A stretch of DNA of 64,000 nt from Gimesia fumaroli (GCF_007754425.1 NZ_CP037452.1:6737164-6801163); one strand, 5' to 3'; shown: positions 1 through 9,935, counted from the stretch's first letter. Numbers and translations are program-made. Notes: a model not told the origin generated them from the sequence alone.

Positions 1-2
1 CA

Positions 3-2183
3 TCACCAGCTTCGTTTAAAACAGGTGATTCACAATTACAAATCGCACAATTTGCGGTCAATTTGGTTGATGCGTTAGACCCCGACGATGTCATGACCCG
101 TTTCGAGTACGATATAGATTTAAGCAATGACCTTGATGGTGACGGAAGAACATGGGACTTAGATGATAACCCTTATACATCCGAGAATGCTTCAGAGCGG
201 AGAGTTGTCTGGGGTGTGGAAGCACAACAGCTCACACTCAGCGAATTTCTGCTCGTGCAATCAGAAGATCAGATGAGTGATCTGACGGTGACACAATTCC
301 CGGACGACAAAGTCGATGGTTCTGACAAAGAACGCTTTTTCAGTGCAATTGAATTACGGAATAACAGCCCTTACCCGGTCTCATTCGGTAATAACGGCAA
401 GTGGATGCTGGGGCTGGAAGTCAATAATGTAATGGTAAGCTATGCTGTCCCCAAATTAAGAAGTGTTACTGCAGGCGGACTCTTCACACTACTAAGCTCA
501 AACGCAGCCGATACATTTGAAGGGGCAAGTGGAGACCCTTATAGCGAATTTCGAGTTGACCTGGACGGAAACGGCGATTTCAGTGATGCCGGGGAGCGCA
601 TTATCCCCGCAGGAACCATCGCGGCTTCTGATAAAATTGATATGGTCAAAGATATCGCAACCACGAATACACTCGTTTCGGTTTTAAATTCCGGCCTGAC
701 TGCCAGCGCCAGTGGCCCGGGTAGTTTCCTGTCGCAAGCAGAAACTGATTTGAGCACTGCCTCAGCAATCAAAGTAAAACTGTTCCGCAAAGCACATTTA
801 GGCCGTGATACTTATGTTGCAACCGGCGGAGTCCCCGTTCCCGATGATGATAATCCGTGGGTTCTGGTTGATGAGATTGCTGTAGATAAAGGCACATTCG
901 ATCTCGATGTCGATACCGCAATGGCCGCAACAGGAAAAATTGACAGTGATTTAATGCGAAGTAAGGAACGGTCACAGCCGTTGCGCAAAAATGGCGGAGA
1001 ATTAGTCAATAATACTGCTGGGAATATTCGGAACACCATTGGTCAGCAGAATTCACGAACAACATCGAACTTTTCATTATGGCAACCCCATTTCGACCGT
1101 GACTTTGCATCCCCCGTTGAGTTGCTCTCCATACCGGTTGTGGGGCCCACTCAGGAAAGTACAGCTACCAACAAAGATCCTAACGTAAATACCAATCAAT
1201 TGGATTCGCAAGATGATCCAGTCAAAACGAGAGAAAGGTTGATAACCTATGCCCTGGCTGACAGCGGCGGTCAACAGACTGGCACTGACGTCCAAGTGGC
1301 AGGAATTCAGAAATTTTTGAATCCTGATGGGCCCAATAACACAGGTCCGGATGCCGACGATAATTACTGGTATCGTTTATTCGAATATGTAGAAGTCCCG
1401 ACTCGGATTCATCGCCAACTGGCTAATCCGATGAAAGACATCCGGGTACCCGGAAAAATCAATCTCAACACAGTGCGACACCCCTCTGTGCTCGCCGCTT
1501 TGATTGATGATATGGGAACGACGAATAATGTTCTTAATGCTGCAAACTACGACGCTGATGTGCAGAATCCCAGAGACCTGTACCGTCTCACTGACCAGGG
1601 AGATAGCAATCGGGATTGGTGGGCACAGTTTATCCTCTCCCGTGACGGCTATGATAGTACGGCAATGCATTATCTGCCGGGAACACCTGGTTCCCGACCG
1701 TTTCGCAGCTTCGACTTCTTAGCATCTCGGAATGTAGCCACTACAGGTGTTCGCGATTTGAGAGAGAATACCCTGTTCCGTTCTCTGCCTGATGACATAA
1801 GCGGACATCCTGACGATCCTCGACATTTATTTGAAGTGGCAACCAGAGTAGAGCATGAGAACGGAACTGCTGACTTCCATACGCGTAATCGCATTTTGTC
1901 AAAAATCCTTGGCAACACGACCACCCGTAGCAATACGTTTGTGGTATTCATGTCGGTGGCCTACTTTGAGGCTTCGGGAGCAGGTCTGACAACCCATGAC
2001 GGGCTTGTCCAAATCGGCGATCGGGCACATAGCAAGTCTGTCCATATTCCAGATTACCGTGGCTTCTTCGTTGTGGACCGGACCCGGATTGAAGAAGCAT
2101 ATGACCCAACGACGAAAAAATTCGACAACTGGAAACGACTGGTCCGGTTTCGACATCTGATTCAGTCAATCCAGGAAGACTAA
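3..2183 (+). CDS. Pseudopilin-system-associated large protein, 5' truncated by the window edge
   Basis: The reading frame is open from the first bases of the window, so the visible 706 residues from a TTG at 63 are not the true N-terminus. No catalytic motif is visible. Features seen are a segment close to the start reading IAQFAVNLVDALDPD and a later GKINLNTV segment. That segment resembles the 'G-x-[IV]-N-[IL]-N' turn of GspK/PilX-like minor pseudopilin proteins, and similar large proteins accompany type II/IV pilin genes in planctomycetes and verrucomicrobia. The two pseudopilin genes that follow on the same strand fit that role. The function is inferred from this resemblance and the context; the protein could instead be another secreted structural protein. 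Confidence 0.6.
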   Translation, partial: SPASFKTGDSQLQIAQFAVNLVDALDPDDVMTRFEYDIDLSNDLDGDGRTWDLDDNPYTSENASERRVVWGVEAQQLTLSEFLLVQSEDQMSDLTVTQFPDDKVDGSDKERFFSAIELRNNSPYPVSFGNNGKWMLGLEVNNVMVSYAVPKLRSVTAGGLFTLLSSNAADTFEGASGDPYSEFRVDLDGNGDFSDAGERIIPAGTIAASDKIDMVKDIATTNTLVSVLNSGLTASASGPGSFLSQAETDLSTASAIKVKLFRKAHLGRDTYVATGGVPVPDDDNPWVLVDEIAVDKGTFDLDVDTAMAATGKIDSDLMRSKERSQPLRKNGGELVNNTAGNIRNTIGQQNSRTTSNFSLWQPHFDRDFASPVELLSIPVVGPTQESTATNKDPNVNTNQLDSQDDPVKTRERLITYALADSGGQQTGTDVQVAGIQKFLNPDGPNNTGPDADDNYWYRLFEYVEVPTRIHRQLANPMKDIRVPGKINLNTVRHPSVLAALIDDMGTTNNVLNAANYDADVQNPRDLYRLTDQGDSNRDWWAQFILSRDGYDSTAMHYLPGTPGSRPFRSFDFLASRNVATTGVRDLRENTLFRSLPDDISGHPDDPRHLFEVATRVEHENGTADFHTRNRILSKILGNTTTRSNTFVVFMSVAYFEASGAGLTTHDGLVQIGDRAHSKSVHIPDYRGFFVVDRTRIEEAYDPTTKKFDNWKRLVRFRHLIQSIQED

Positions 2184-2413
2184 AACAACTGACCACATGT
2201 GACCTAGTCGGCATAACCGGGAAATGGAACATTATCATTACATCAGTTACAGGAGAAAGGGGAAAGCCATGTTGCCTTAGTTTTTAACTCTGGTTGCGGG
2301 CCGTGCAGCGGAGAGTGTGGGACATGGATGTTTGAAACGTCTATGACTATAGACGCGATTTTAGCGGGATTCCTCTGGTTTCCTGATGAATGAAACCGTT
2401 TTTGAGTTTGTTT

Positions 2414-2442
2414 TTGATACTTGACAACAAGTAATATATAAT
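2414..2442 (+). promoter_or_regulatory. Sigma-70-type promoter for the DUF1559 gene at 2478
   Basis: TTGATA at 2414-2419 and a perfect TATAAT at 2437-2442 are separated by 17 bp. They lie 36 bp before the ATG of the next gene, in an AT-rich stretch. A nearby TTGACA at 2421 is only 10 bp from the -10 box, so it is not the functional partner. Confidence 0.6.
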
Positions 2443-2477
2443 CTGTTTGAACCGCATTTTAAGTGAGGAGAAGGACA

Positions 2478-3566
2478 ATGAAAACTTTAAGAATCAAACA
2501 AAAGCTGCAACGGCGTAAAGGCTTTACGCTGATCGAACTGCTGGTGGTGATCACCATCATCGGCATCCTGGTTTCGCTGACTCTGCCGGCGATCCAAAGT
2601 GCTCGTGCCTCTGCACGAAAACTGGCCTGTCTGAACAACATGAGAAACGTCGGACTGGCCGTCGTCAACTTCTCATCCGGTGCCAACTCACAGTTGCCAC
2701 TGCTGGTCGATCCGAATATTGAAAATGACGGGACAAATCCAAATGCCGGTTTAGACAACCTTTCCTGGTGTACGACTATTTTACCATTTCTGGATCAGGT
2801 CGGTTTCCGCCAAAGGTGGGATCAAACAGCCAGTGGTGCTGCTTCCGCAACTCCAGTCGCAGGTGCCGCTGCCGCACTGGCTCAATTAAATAACAACCGT
2901 TTTCCAGTCTTCACCTGCCCCGACGATCAGTTCAACACAGATGTAGGAGCTCTGTCTTACGTCGTCAACATCGGCTATGTGACTGCTCTCTATAATACAA
3001 CTGGAGTTGGATACAACCCTGCTGCAGCGGTTGGTTCACAAGGGCACCATCCTGAAGGAGACTATGCACTGGATGGAACTGATGCTTCTGCAACGACCGC
3101 ACCGATTAAATTCGGAACAGGTGTTTTCTGGCGTCCTTCTAGTTCCCGCATGTCACTTGACTTTATCTCCGCCGCTGATGGAATGACCCAGACCCTGATG
3201 TTGACCGAAAATCTTCAAGCAGGTGAATGGTTTGACCAGGATACAGGAAGCCTGGGCTTTGGTATTGATATGCAGGGATTGCCCATGGCAACCGGTTCTC
3301 TGAGATTAGGATCTGCCACTCCTACATTTAACCTGCTAAATAGTGTGTCTGGCAATGATTCTCGCATTGGTTCCAACCTGACTGCAGGAAAAGGACAAGC
3401 TTGGCGTCCCAGCTCGAACCATCCCAGTGGTGCTGTGAATGTGATCTTCTGCGATGGTAGCGGAAAATCGTTAATTCCACAGATGGATGGCGGCATCTAC
3501 GCTCGTCTGTTGACACCCGCCGGTCTGCGATATGGCCAGAACGTTGTAGATGGAACATCCTTCTAA
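2478..3566 (+). CDS. DUF1559 pseudopilin-like protein (first of a tandem pair)
   Basis: The start is ATG 2478, with AGGAG at 2466-2470; the upstream in-frame GTG at 2463 lies on that ribosome binding site. The 362-aa product opens with a basic leader and [16 protein letters not shown], the class III prepilin signal and first helix of the type IV pilin/pseudopilin fold. The DUF1559 body follows and ends with the family's [11 protein letters not shown] segment, equivalent to the usual 'H-x-G-G-x-x-x-x-x-x-DG' end. DUF1559 proteins are greatly expanded in planctomycetes and are thought to be exported through a pseudopilin system; their role is unknown. The protein is about 65-70% identical by eye to the next gene, so they are a recent tandem duplication. 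Confidence 0.85.
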   Translation: MKTLRIKQKLQRRKGFTLIELLVVITIIGILVSLTLPAIQSARASARKLACLNNMRNVGLAVVNFSSGANSQLPLLVDPNIENDGTNPNAGLDNLSWCTTILPFLDQVGFRQRWDQTASGAASATPVAGAAAALAQLNNNRFPVFTCPDDQFNTDVGALSYVVNIGYVTALYNTTGVGYNPAAAVGSQGHHPEGDYALDGTDASATTAPIKFGTGVFWRPSSSRMSLDFISAADGMTQTLMLTENLQAGEWFDQDTGSLGFGIDMQGLPMATGSLRLGSATPTFNLLNSVSGNDSRIGSNLTAGKGQAWRPSSNHPSGAVNVIFCDGSGKSLIPQMDGGIYARLLTPAGLRYGQNVVDGTSF

Positions 3567-3619
3567 GCTGATCGCGATACAGTTTTGAGTCCTTTTCTCA
3601 AAACGGTTCAAACTGACTG

Positions 3620-3651
3620 ACACCAGGGCCTAAGGGTCCTGGTGTTTTTTT
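3620..3651 (+). terminator. Rho-independent terminator
   Basis: An 8-bp perfect stem, ACACCAGG/CCTGGTGT, is followed by seven T. It lies between the two DUF1559 genes and separates their transcripts, unless readthrough occurs. Confidence 0.85.
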
Positions 3652-3677
3652 GCGCTCTTACCATGAGGGAGAATGAG

Positions 3678-4739
3678 ATGCATCAACAACGTACCCCACG
3701 CACGCTACATAATCGAAACGGGTTTTCGCTGCTCGAACTGCTGGTCGTGATCACTATCATCGGCCTATTAGTGGCACTGACTCTGCCAGCCATTAATTCT
3801 ACCAGAAGTCCGTCAAGAAAAGTGTACTGTCTCTATAACATGCGAAACGTTGGCCTGGCCGTTGTCAACTTTTCGTCGGGTGCCAACTCCGAGCTCCCAC
3901 TGCTGGTTGATCCGAACCTCGTCACAGCCCGTGATGGAACCAATGCCAATGCACACAGGGATGATCTCTCCTGGTGCACGAAAATTGTGCCATTCCTGGA
4001 TGCGGTCGAGTTCCGTCAAAAATGGGATGCGACCGCCAGTCTCGCTGCTCAGGAGGGTGCTACGCCGGCGCAAATTCAAGCACTCAAAGATTTGAATGAA
4101 ATCCGGTTTCCCGTATTTATTTGCCCCGATGATCAGTTCAACCTCGATCCGGGGGCACTCTCTTTCGCCGCGAATGTGGGCTACGTCACATCTAATTATA
4201 ATGCGCCAGGAGACATCGGTCATCATCCTGCCAGCCTTGATGGTGGCCTGGATGGAGACCGTTCAACAACCGCTGACATTCCGGTCAAATTCGCTTCGGG
4301 TGTCTTCTGGCGTCCTTATGAATCAAGAATGACGCTGGACTTCATTTCGGAAGCTGACGGATTGACTCACACGCTGATGTTATCGGAAAACTTACAGGCC
4401 GGTGCATGGTCTGATCAGGATACCGGCAATCTGGGCTTCGGCGTCGATATGCAAGGTGTCTATTCCAAGGGATCTACCTCACTGCGTCTCCCTTCCGGAT
4501 TTCAACTCAAAAATCCCATTTCCGGGACAGACTCATCCATTGGCTCAAACCTGACCGCCGCCAAGGGACGAGCCTGGCGGCCCAGTTCCAATCACATCGG
4601 TGGTGCGGCGAATGTGATCTTCTGCGATGGCAGTGGAAAATCTTTGACTCCCCAGATGGATCCCAGCGTTTATTCCCGCCTGTTGACGCCCGCTGGTCAG
4701 CGCTATGGTCAGGCCGCTGTTGATGGATCTTCCTTCTAA
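3678..4739 (+). CDS. DUF1559 pseudopilin-like protein (second of the tandem pair)
   Basis: The start is ATG 3678, chosen because GAGGGAG lies 6-7 bases upstream. The earlier in-frame codons at 3642 and 3663 overlap the previous terminator or the ribosome binding site. The 353-aa product begins with [16 protein letters not shown], a prepilin-type methylation and first-helix segment, and closes with the same [11 protein letters not shown] segment as its neighbour. The two proteins align over their full length, with small insertions or deletions in the loop near residues 120-180. Both lack the EAARR helix continuation of typical DUF1559 proteins, seen in the 21.4 kb and 23.7 kb copies of this window, and have SARASARK or STRSPSRK instead. 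They therefore form a separate subfamily. Confidence 0.85.
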   Translation: MHQQRTPRTLHNRNGFSLLELLVVITIIGLLVALTLPAINSTRSPSRKVYCLYNMRNVGLAVVNFSSGANSELPLLVDPNLVTARDGTNANAHRDDLSWCTKIVPFLDAVEFRQKWDATASLAAQEGATPAQIQALKDLNEIRFPVFICPDDQFNLDPGALSFAANVGYVTSNYNAPGDIGHHPASLDGGLDGDRSTTADIPVKFASGVFWRPYESRMTLDFISEADGLTHTLMLSENLQAGAWSDQDTGNLGFGVDMQGVYSKGSTSLRLPSGFQLKNPISGTDSSIGSNLTAAKGRAWRPSSNHIGGAANVIFCDGSGKSLTPQMDPSVYSRLLTPAGQRYGQAAVDGSSF

Positions 4740-4761
4740 TGAAAACCGTCCCAACGAACGG

Positions 4762-4796
4762 ACACCAGAGAGCGAAAGGTCTCTGGTGTTTTTTTG
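4762..4796 (+). terminator. Rho-independent terminator
   Basis: The stem ACACCAGAGA/TCTCTGGTGT is followed by a T7 run. It closely resembles the terminator after the first DUF1559 gene, as expected if the duplication included the 3' flank. Confidence 0.85.
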
Positions 4797-5177
4797 TGGC
4801 TTCGAATAAGATATGTTTTCTTGTACACTTTTTGCTGCGGTAGAGAGATCCTAAGCTTACTTTTGTAGTACAAAGAAAACCGTTCCCGGAGAGAGAGGAG
4901 ACCTGACTCTGTATAACGTCTCTTGACGAATCACCGGTAAATCGGATAAGGAACGTTATAAAATTAGCAAATCTATGGGAGAGTCGCTTTGCGTCCGGGC
5001 AGGGAGTTCGGGGCAGTGGGTCTCTTCCCGCCTTTCAGGCACCAGAAAATGAGTGAGCTACAGCTTGACTGTCAGTCGCATGACAGCCATAGTCGTGGTT
5101 CAAAAGCAGTAAGAATGAAATCGACTTCACCTCGTGATGAGTCACTAAATATAACCATTACATCTCAGGATACTATC
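4797..5177. other. Leader region before clpP, no gene supported
   Basis: The clpP frame is open back to 4989, but the upstream codons have no ribosome binding site and encode nothing family-like. A TTGACG at 4923 followed 16 bp later by GATAAG is a possible but weak promoter. No RNA structure was recognised. Confidence 0.4.
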
Positions 5178-5813
5178 ATGTTCGACCCCTTATCAGGGCA
5201 GATGCCAACTCAGGCGAACCAGCGTGCCAGAAGTTATTCCCAGCAGCGTCAGATGGGGATTGGTGATCTCCTGCTGGACAACCGGATCATCTTCCTGGAC
5301 AGCGTGATTAATGATGCCAGTGCGAATCTCATCGTGATGAAACTGCTCTATCTGCAGTCTGAAAATCGCCATCAGGACATTCATCTCTACGTCAATTCGC
5401 CCGGCGGTTCCGTGACATCGACGATGGCCATCTACGACACGATGCAGTTCATTGAGTGCGATGTCGCGACCTACTGCGTCGGCCTGGCTGCGAGTGGCGG
5501 TGCGATTCTGGTCGCCGGCGGAGAAAAAGGAAAACGCTATATTCTGCCTCATGCCAAAATGATGATTCACCAGCCTTACGGCGAAGTCGGCGGTCAGGTT
5601 TCGGATATCGAGATTCAGGCCAAAGACATCCTGGATACACGCGAAGTATTGAATAAAATCCTGGCAGACCACACCGGGCAGTCGATCGATCAAATCGCGT
5701 TGGACACATCCCGCGACCGCTTCCTGACTTCGGGACAATCAGTGGAATACGGTCTGGTGGACGAAGTACTGGTCCGAGACAAAGAAGACAAAAATAAAAA
5801 AGAAGAGAAGTAA
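5178..5813 (+). CDS. clpP: ATP-dependent Clp protease proteolytic subunit, paralogue 1
   Basis: This is a serine peptidase of the ClpP family, which forms the barrel that degrades proteins fed in by ClpX or ClpA/C in the cytoplasm. The start is placed at ATG 5178 (AGGA seven bases upstream). This gives a 211-aa protein of family length beginning MFDPLSGQ. The catalytic triad is visible as Ser106 (in AASGG), His131 (in MMIHQP) and Asp180 (in SRDRF). The nucleophile region reads GLAASGGA instead of the usual GQAASMGA. It is followed 74 bp later by a second clpP, so the cell probably assembles mixed or alternative ClpP rings. The Lys/Glu-rich C-terminal tail is short and disordered. Confidence 0.95.
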   Translation: MFDPLSGQMPTQANQRARSYSQQRQMGIGDLLLDNRIIFLDSVINDASANLIVMKLLYLQSENRHQDIHLYVNSPGGSVTSTMAIYDTMQFIECDVATYCVGLAASGGAILVAGGEKGKRYILPHAKMMIHQPYGEVGGQVSDIEIQAKDILDTREVLNKILADHTGQSIDQIALDTSRDRFLTSGQSVEYGLVDEVLVRDKEDKNKKEEK

Positions 5814-5887
5814 AAAACAGAGTCGGCAGAGATGCTGTCGAATGATTTTCAACCATCAAATTTATCATCAATTGAAGTGAGTTTTAT

Positions 5888-6493
5888 ATGACGGTCCTTA
5901 CTCCCTATGTGATCGAAAAGAATGGCCGCGATGAACGCGCCATGGATATTTATAGTCGTCTGCTGCAGGATCGCATCGTGATGATGGGATCGCAGGTGAA
6001 TGACCAGGTGGCACAAAGTCTGGTCGCACAACTTTTGTTTCTACAGTTTGATGACCCGGAAGCAGACATCCATTTTTACATTAATTCGCCCGGTGGTTCC
6101 GTCACCGCAGGAATGGCGATTTACGATACGATGCAGTTCATCTCATGTGATGTCGCCACGTATTGTATCGGGCAGGCTGCCAGTATGGGCGCCCTGTTGT
6201 TGACCGCTGGCGCACCGGGGAAACGTAACGCGCTGCCCAACAGTCGTATCATGATCCACCAGCCTTTAGCGGGTATGCAGGGAACGGCGACCGACTTGGA
6301 AATTCATGCCAAAGAAGTGCTCAAAATGAAACGTCGGTTGAACGAGATCCTGCTGCATCATACCGGTCAGACACTGGAAAAGATTGAACAGGATACCGAC
6401 CGCGACAACTTCATGGACTCCGATGAAGCCAAAGCCTACGGATTGATCGATAACGTTTTGGATCACTTCGAAGCCCCCGGAACCAAAGAATAA
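5888..6493 (+). CDS. clpP: ATP-dependent Clp protease proteolytic subunit, paralogue 2
   Basis: This 201-aa ClpP has the canonical nucleophile motif GQAASMGA (Ser99), His124 in IMIHQP, and the Asp of DTDRDNF near 173. It is closer to the common bacterial ClpP than the upstream paralogue. It sits 74 bp downstream of that gene on the same strand, probably in one transcript. The start ATG 5888 has only a weak ribosome binding site. Tandem clpP genes are known in planctomycetes, cyanobacteria and actinobacteria, where the two subunits form hetero-oligomers; whether these two do so is inference. Confidence 0.95.
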   Translation: MTVLTPYVIEKNGRDERAMDIYSRLLQDRIVMMGSQVNDQVAQSLVAQLLFLQFDDPEADIHFYINSPGGSVTAGMAIYDTMQFISCDVATYCIGQAASMGALLLTAGAPGKRNALPNSRIMIHQPLAGMQGTATDLEIHAKEVLKMKRRLNEILLHHTGQTLEKIEQDTDRDNFMDSDEAKAYGLIDNVLDHFEAPGTKE

Positions 6494-6549
6494 TCGTAAT
6501 TTGAAAACAGGAGGGCAGAAGAGGACTCTTCTGCTATGATTGATTTCCG

Positions 6550-7374
6550 ATGAAGCAAACTCTTTCGACATGGATGTCGTTATTGTTGGTTCTCACTCTT
6601 TGCGGGTGTGGAGGTCGGGGAAATTCCGATTTGCTGGAAGCCCGACTGCGTCAGCAGGAAGACAGCATTTTTGCTTTGCAGCGCGATTTGAAAGAATCAC
6701 ATCAGGCGCTGGAGACAGCCCGTCATCAGACAGAGGCAATGCAAAAGCAGATTGCGAAAGCATCTAACGGAACCTTGCTCCCAGAACAAACCAAAGCCCT
6801 GTATCAGGTGACTGGCGTCAAAGTCAACAGCCTGCTGACGGGTGGCGTCGACCTGGATAACAAACAAGGCGACGAGCTTTGGACAACCGTGATCACGCCC
6901 CATGATGCGGATGGCGAAACTGTCAAGCTGCCAGCCGACATGGAACTGGAGTTGGTTGACCTGAGCCAGACCGGCGCCAATCGCCGCGTCGGGATCTGGA
7001 ACTTTGACAGCGAAGAAGTCCGCTCTCACTGGTACTCCGGCTTTGCCGGTTCCGGTTTTCGCTTCGAACTCCCCTGGCAAAGACAGCCCTCCAGTGAGGA
7101 TCTGACGTTGGTCGTTCGAATGAAATCACAAGACGGCCGGGTCTTCAACACTCAGTCTCCGCTGAAAATCAGTCAGATTGATCAGCCTCAAAGACCGAAA
7201 GTGGTTCAGGCTTCGCGGGAACGACTGACGCCCGTCGAACCTGCTCGGATCTCATTTGAAGCGGCGCCGGAAATGACCATCGAAGAAAATGAAAACCCGT
7301 TTCAGCCCCTTCCTGCAGAAGCCGCCCCGCAGGAAGAGGAAAATGATTCTCCGTTCCGCGTGATCAAAGAATAG
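6550..7374 (+). CDS. Putative lipoprotein with coiled coil
   Basis: The 274-aa product starts with a hydrophobic signal peptide ending in LTLCGC, a plausible lipobox (Cys about residue 20). A heptad-rich coiled coil rich in Gln/Glu/Lys runs from about 28 to 70. It is followed by a beta-rich region (about 80-200) and an acidic Pro/Glu tail with two NPF-like or SPF-like repeats. No enzyme motif was seen. It probably sits on the outer face of a membrane. It follows clpP by 56 bp on the same strand and ends at a strong terminator, so it may be cotranscribed with the clp genes. The function is unknown. Confidence 0.7.
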   Translation: MKQTLSTWMSLLLVLTLCGCGGRGNSDLLEARLRQQEDSIFALQRDLKESHQALETARHQTEAMQKQIAKASNGTLLPEQTKALYQVTGVKVNSLLTGGVDLDNKQGDELWTTVITPHDADGETVKLPADMELELVDLSQTGANRRVGIWNFDSEEVRSHWYSGFAGSGFRFELPWQRQPSSEDLTLVVRMKSQDGRVFNTQSPLKISQIDQPQRPKVVQASRERLTPVEPARISFEAAPEMTIEENENPFQPLPAEAAPQEEENDSPFRVIKE

Positions 7375-7399
7375 TCTCGTTCACACGAATTCGAATTTC

Positions 7400-7440
7400 A
7401 AAAAAGCTCTCACCTGGAAAACCGGGGGAGAGCTTTTTTA
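7400..7440. terminator. Bidirectional rho-independent terminator
   Basis: The stem AAAAAGCTCTC/GAGAGCTTTTT is flanked by an A run on the left and a T run on the right. It lies between the convergent lipoprotein gene and the TPR gene, so it can serve both. Confidence 0.85.
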
Positions 7441-7508
7441 TTGATCGGATCGGATTTTGAAATGAGCGTATGCGCTCTTTTCATGTGGTTCTTCTGACTT
7501 GAGTCAGG

Positions 7509-7817
7509 CTAATTCATGGAGTTGGATTTCGCCAAGGCATCTTCTGCTTCGGCAATCCGGCCGCATCGCTGGCAGATCACCGAGAGCTGCAGGAAGGAAA
7601 ATTTGTCATCCGGTTCCAATTCGGTCACTTTGGTTGCATGAGCAATGGCTTCGTCAAATCGCCCCAGCTTCTGGTTGTAGACAGCTGAAGCAGAATGTGC
7701 CAGCACATAGTTGTCATCGAGTGCCAGTGCTTCGTTCAGTTTCTCTACAGCTTTTTCAACGTCGCCACTCTCGTAGATTTTGACTGCTTCATCATATAGG
7801 CTTGCAGGGGTACTCAT
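7509..7817 (-). CDS. Small TPR-repeat protein
   Basis: The start is the ATG at 7817 (product MSTPASLYDEAVKIYESGD), giving 102 aa; the longer TTG start at 7844 is less likely. About two and a half tetratricopeptide repeats cover the whole protein, with the A-x-x-x-Y/F-x-x-G-D/R-x-x-E-A pattern at residues 8-35, 40-70 and 75-100. There is no signal peptide, so it is probably a cytoplasmic adaptor. Its partner is not apparent from the neighbours. Confidence 0.8.
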   Translation of the reverse strand: MSTPASLYDEAVKIYESGDVEKAVEKLNEALALDDNYVLAHSASAVYNQKLGRFDEAIAHATKVTELEPDDKFSFLQLSVICQRCGRIAEAEDALAKSNSMN

Positions 7818-8105
7818 CCTCGAAATCTCTCTTTTCTCTCTCAAAATGTCCAGTTGAAGTTTGAGGATATTATTCAGACAACACTGTCATCCTGACAGAA
7901 ATTCTATAACATCACTATTGGAATTATAGTCGCGCGAGACAAATTCCAAACGGCCCATTTCAGCACCGGAGCTGAAATAATTACTGCCTCTATGATATAT
8001 GATAGTTGATCATTTAGACGAAATCATAGGCATCAGCCTCCGGTTCCTGTAGAATTTGTAAACTTCGATTGTCCTCACGAAAACCTGATTTGATGAAAGC
8101 GGGAT

Positions 8106-9935
8106 GTGCCTCCTATCAATCCGACAGCCAGAAAGAATTCACTGTTTCCACGCCACGAGTTCAAAGCCATAGTCGCCATCATTCTGATCGGATGCCTGCT
8201 GCGATGTCTGTTTCTCTCCGGTGATGCGATCGAGCATTTTGACGAAGGAGTCTATGCTTCAAATTTATGGTTCGGAACAGAGCAGGGGGCCGAGTATCCG
8301 GGACGCTATTATTACGCCCCGCCGCTATTTCCGTTTCTGATTGAATGGTCGATGATTTTTCTGGGCAGTGGTTCCTGGGGTACATTCCTGCCTTCCCTGC
8401 TGCTGGGAATGTTGACGGTGCCTCTCATCTGGTGGGTGGCGCGAAACTGGTTTGGTTCTGCAGCAGGACTGGTGGCTGCGACCCTGGCCAGCTTGAGCGA
8501 TCTGCATCTGATCTATAGCCGGGCTGCGCTGACCGATGTAGGACTCGGCTTCTGTCTCCTGTTGGGAGTCTATCTGATCTGGAAGAGCTATGTGTCGCTC
8601 GAATGGAAGTGGCCCGTTCTGTCGGGAGTCACCATCGGAGCAGGGTGGGCGATCAAATACAATGGCTGGCTTCCGTTGGCCGTCGGACTCTCCGGTCTGA
8701 TCCCCTGGCTTCTGATCTACCATCGACAGCTGAGCCATAAGGTAAACTTTCTTCTCCGCTGGGCCGTGATCGCAGCCATCGCATTTCTGATCTGGTTACC
8801 GGTTCTGATCGGACTTCAAAAGTGGGGCGGCTACTCGGTAGTCGCGGCGAATCACAGTCGGTATGTGGTTGGATTCTCCGGCTGGTTTGATTCCTTCTCG
8901 AGACAGTTACAGAACCATCGTCTGCTGGAAGGAACGCCAGGTTTTATCGGAGTCGGTCTGGTGAGTCTGGTGCTCTGCCTGTTGTTCGTCCGCTGGTTCA
9001 CATCGAGAAATCTGACAGCTGACACAGTGAAGCCAATATCAGGAAAAACAGGTTTCACGTGGAATGCCATTCTGGGAGGAGTGCTGGCTGCCCTGCCGCT
9101 ATTCGGAGCCGCTCTGATCGGACTCAGTCCGGTCCTTGGCTTACTGGCTGTTGCCGGGATTTTTCTGCAGCTGCTCTTTGCCAACGGCTCATTCCAACTG
9201 GTTCAGACGGAGGAAGGGGAGTCCCAAGCTGAAGCGTCAACTCCCGCCAGGGATCAGTCTCTGGCAGCCTGGTTGCTGGCGGCCTGGTTTTGTGGATTGC
9301 TGCTGGCGACGCCGCTCTACTATCCCTATCCCAGACTAACGATTCCCTGGACGATTTCCGCCTGGTTGGGAACCGCCGCTTTCGCAGGCTGGCTGGAGCA
9401 GCGCTGCGCTGGGACTCTGTTTTCATCCGCCACACAGAAAGTGGCGCTTGAAAAGAATCCCGCATCTGTTCTTCCCGGTGTCGCGGTTGTTGTACTTGCC
9501 CTGGTTCTGGTCGTGAGCCTCAAGCCCTGGACGGTGGCGGCCTGGAAACCGCGTGATGGTCTGGCTATCGTTGCCCGGAACATGCTCGCCGATCTCAAGT
9601 CGGAGATGGGTTCTTCGGCCTCAGATTCTATTCTCTACATCTACGCCGAGCCTGGACTATTTTTTAATCTCAAGGCACAAGGTCACCAGCTGACCGGCCC
9701 TGTAGCTGACTTTCGCTTTCTGGATTCCCGTCCTGCAAATGTGCCCGTCTATCTGGTCGCCGGACCACATGCCACCACTGATACGGAATTCCAAAAGAAA
9801 TTTGCACCGGTCCGCGATCGACTCCAACTGGTCAAATCGTATGAGTATCCCCCCAGCCTCTTGGTCAGATTGAATCAGTCTCACCTGGAACAGAAAAACG
9901 AAAGCGAACCGGTGAGGCTGTACCGTGCAAAGTAG
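8106..9935 (+). CDS. GT39/ArnT-like membrane glycosyltransferase
   Basis: This 609-aa integral membrane protein, with roughly 11-12 predicted helices, belongs to the GT-C dolichyl-phosphate-mannose-protein mannosyltransferase/ArnT class. Such enzymes move a sugar from a polyprenyl-phosphate carrier to protein or lipid at the outer face of the membrane. The diagnostic acidic pair is in the first periplasmic loop, in EHFDEGVY (residues 44-50). A soluble C-terminal domain follows the last helix at about residue 480. The start is GTG 8106. Donor and acceptor cannot be read from the sequence. The last 67 bases are duplicated immediately downstream around the parS sites. Confidence 0.85.
   Translation: MPPINPTARKNSLFPRHEFKAIVAIILIGCLLRCLFLSGDAIEHFDEGVYASNLWFGTEQGAEYPGRYYYAPPLFPFLIEWSMIFLGSGSWGTFLPSLLLGMLTVPLIWWVARNWFGSAAGLVAATLASLSDLHLIYSRAALTDVGLGFCLLLGVYLIWKSYVSLEWKWPVLSGVTIGAGWAIKYNGWLPLAVGLSGLIPWLLIYHRQLSHKVNFLLRWAVIAAIAFLIWLPVLIGLQKWGGYSVVAANHSRYVVGFSGWFDSFSRQLQNHRLLEGTPGFIGVGLVSLVLCLLFVRWFTSRNLTADTVKPISGKTGFTWNAILGGVLAALPLFGAALIGLSPVLGLLAVAGIFLQLLFANGSFQLVQTEEGESQAEASTPARDQSLAAWLLAAWFCGLLLATPLYYPYPRLTIPWTISAWLGTAAFAGWLEQRCAGTLFSSATQKVALEKNPASVLPGVAVVVLALVLVVSLKPWTVAAWKPRDGLAIVARNMLADLKSEMGSSASDSILYIYAEPGLFFNLKAQGHQLTGPVADFRFLDSRPANVPVYLVAGPHATTDTEFQKKFAPVRDRLQLVKSYEYPPSLLVRLNQSHLEQKNESEPVRLYRAK

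Noticed and set aside
9051-9066. A third parS-like sequence inside the GT39 gene (TTTCACGTGG)
   Set aside because: Only 12 of 16 bases match and the outer palindrome is missing.
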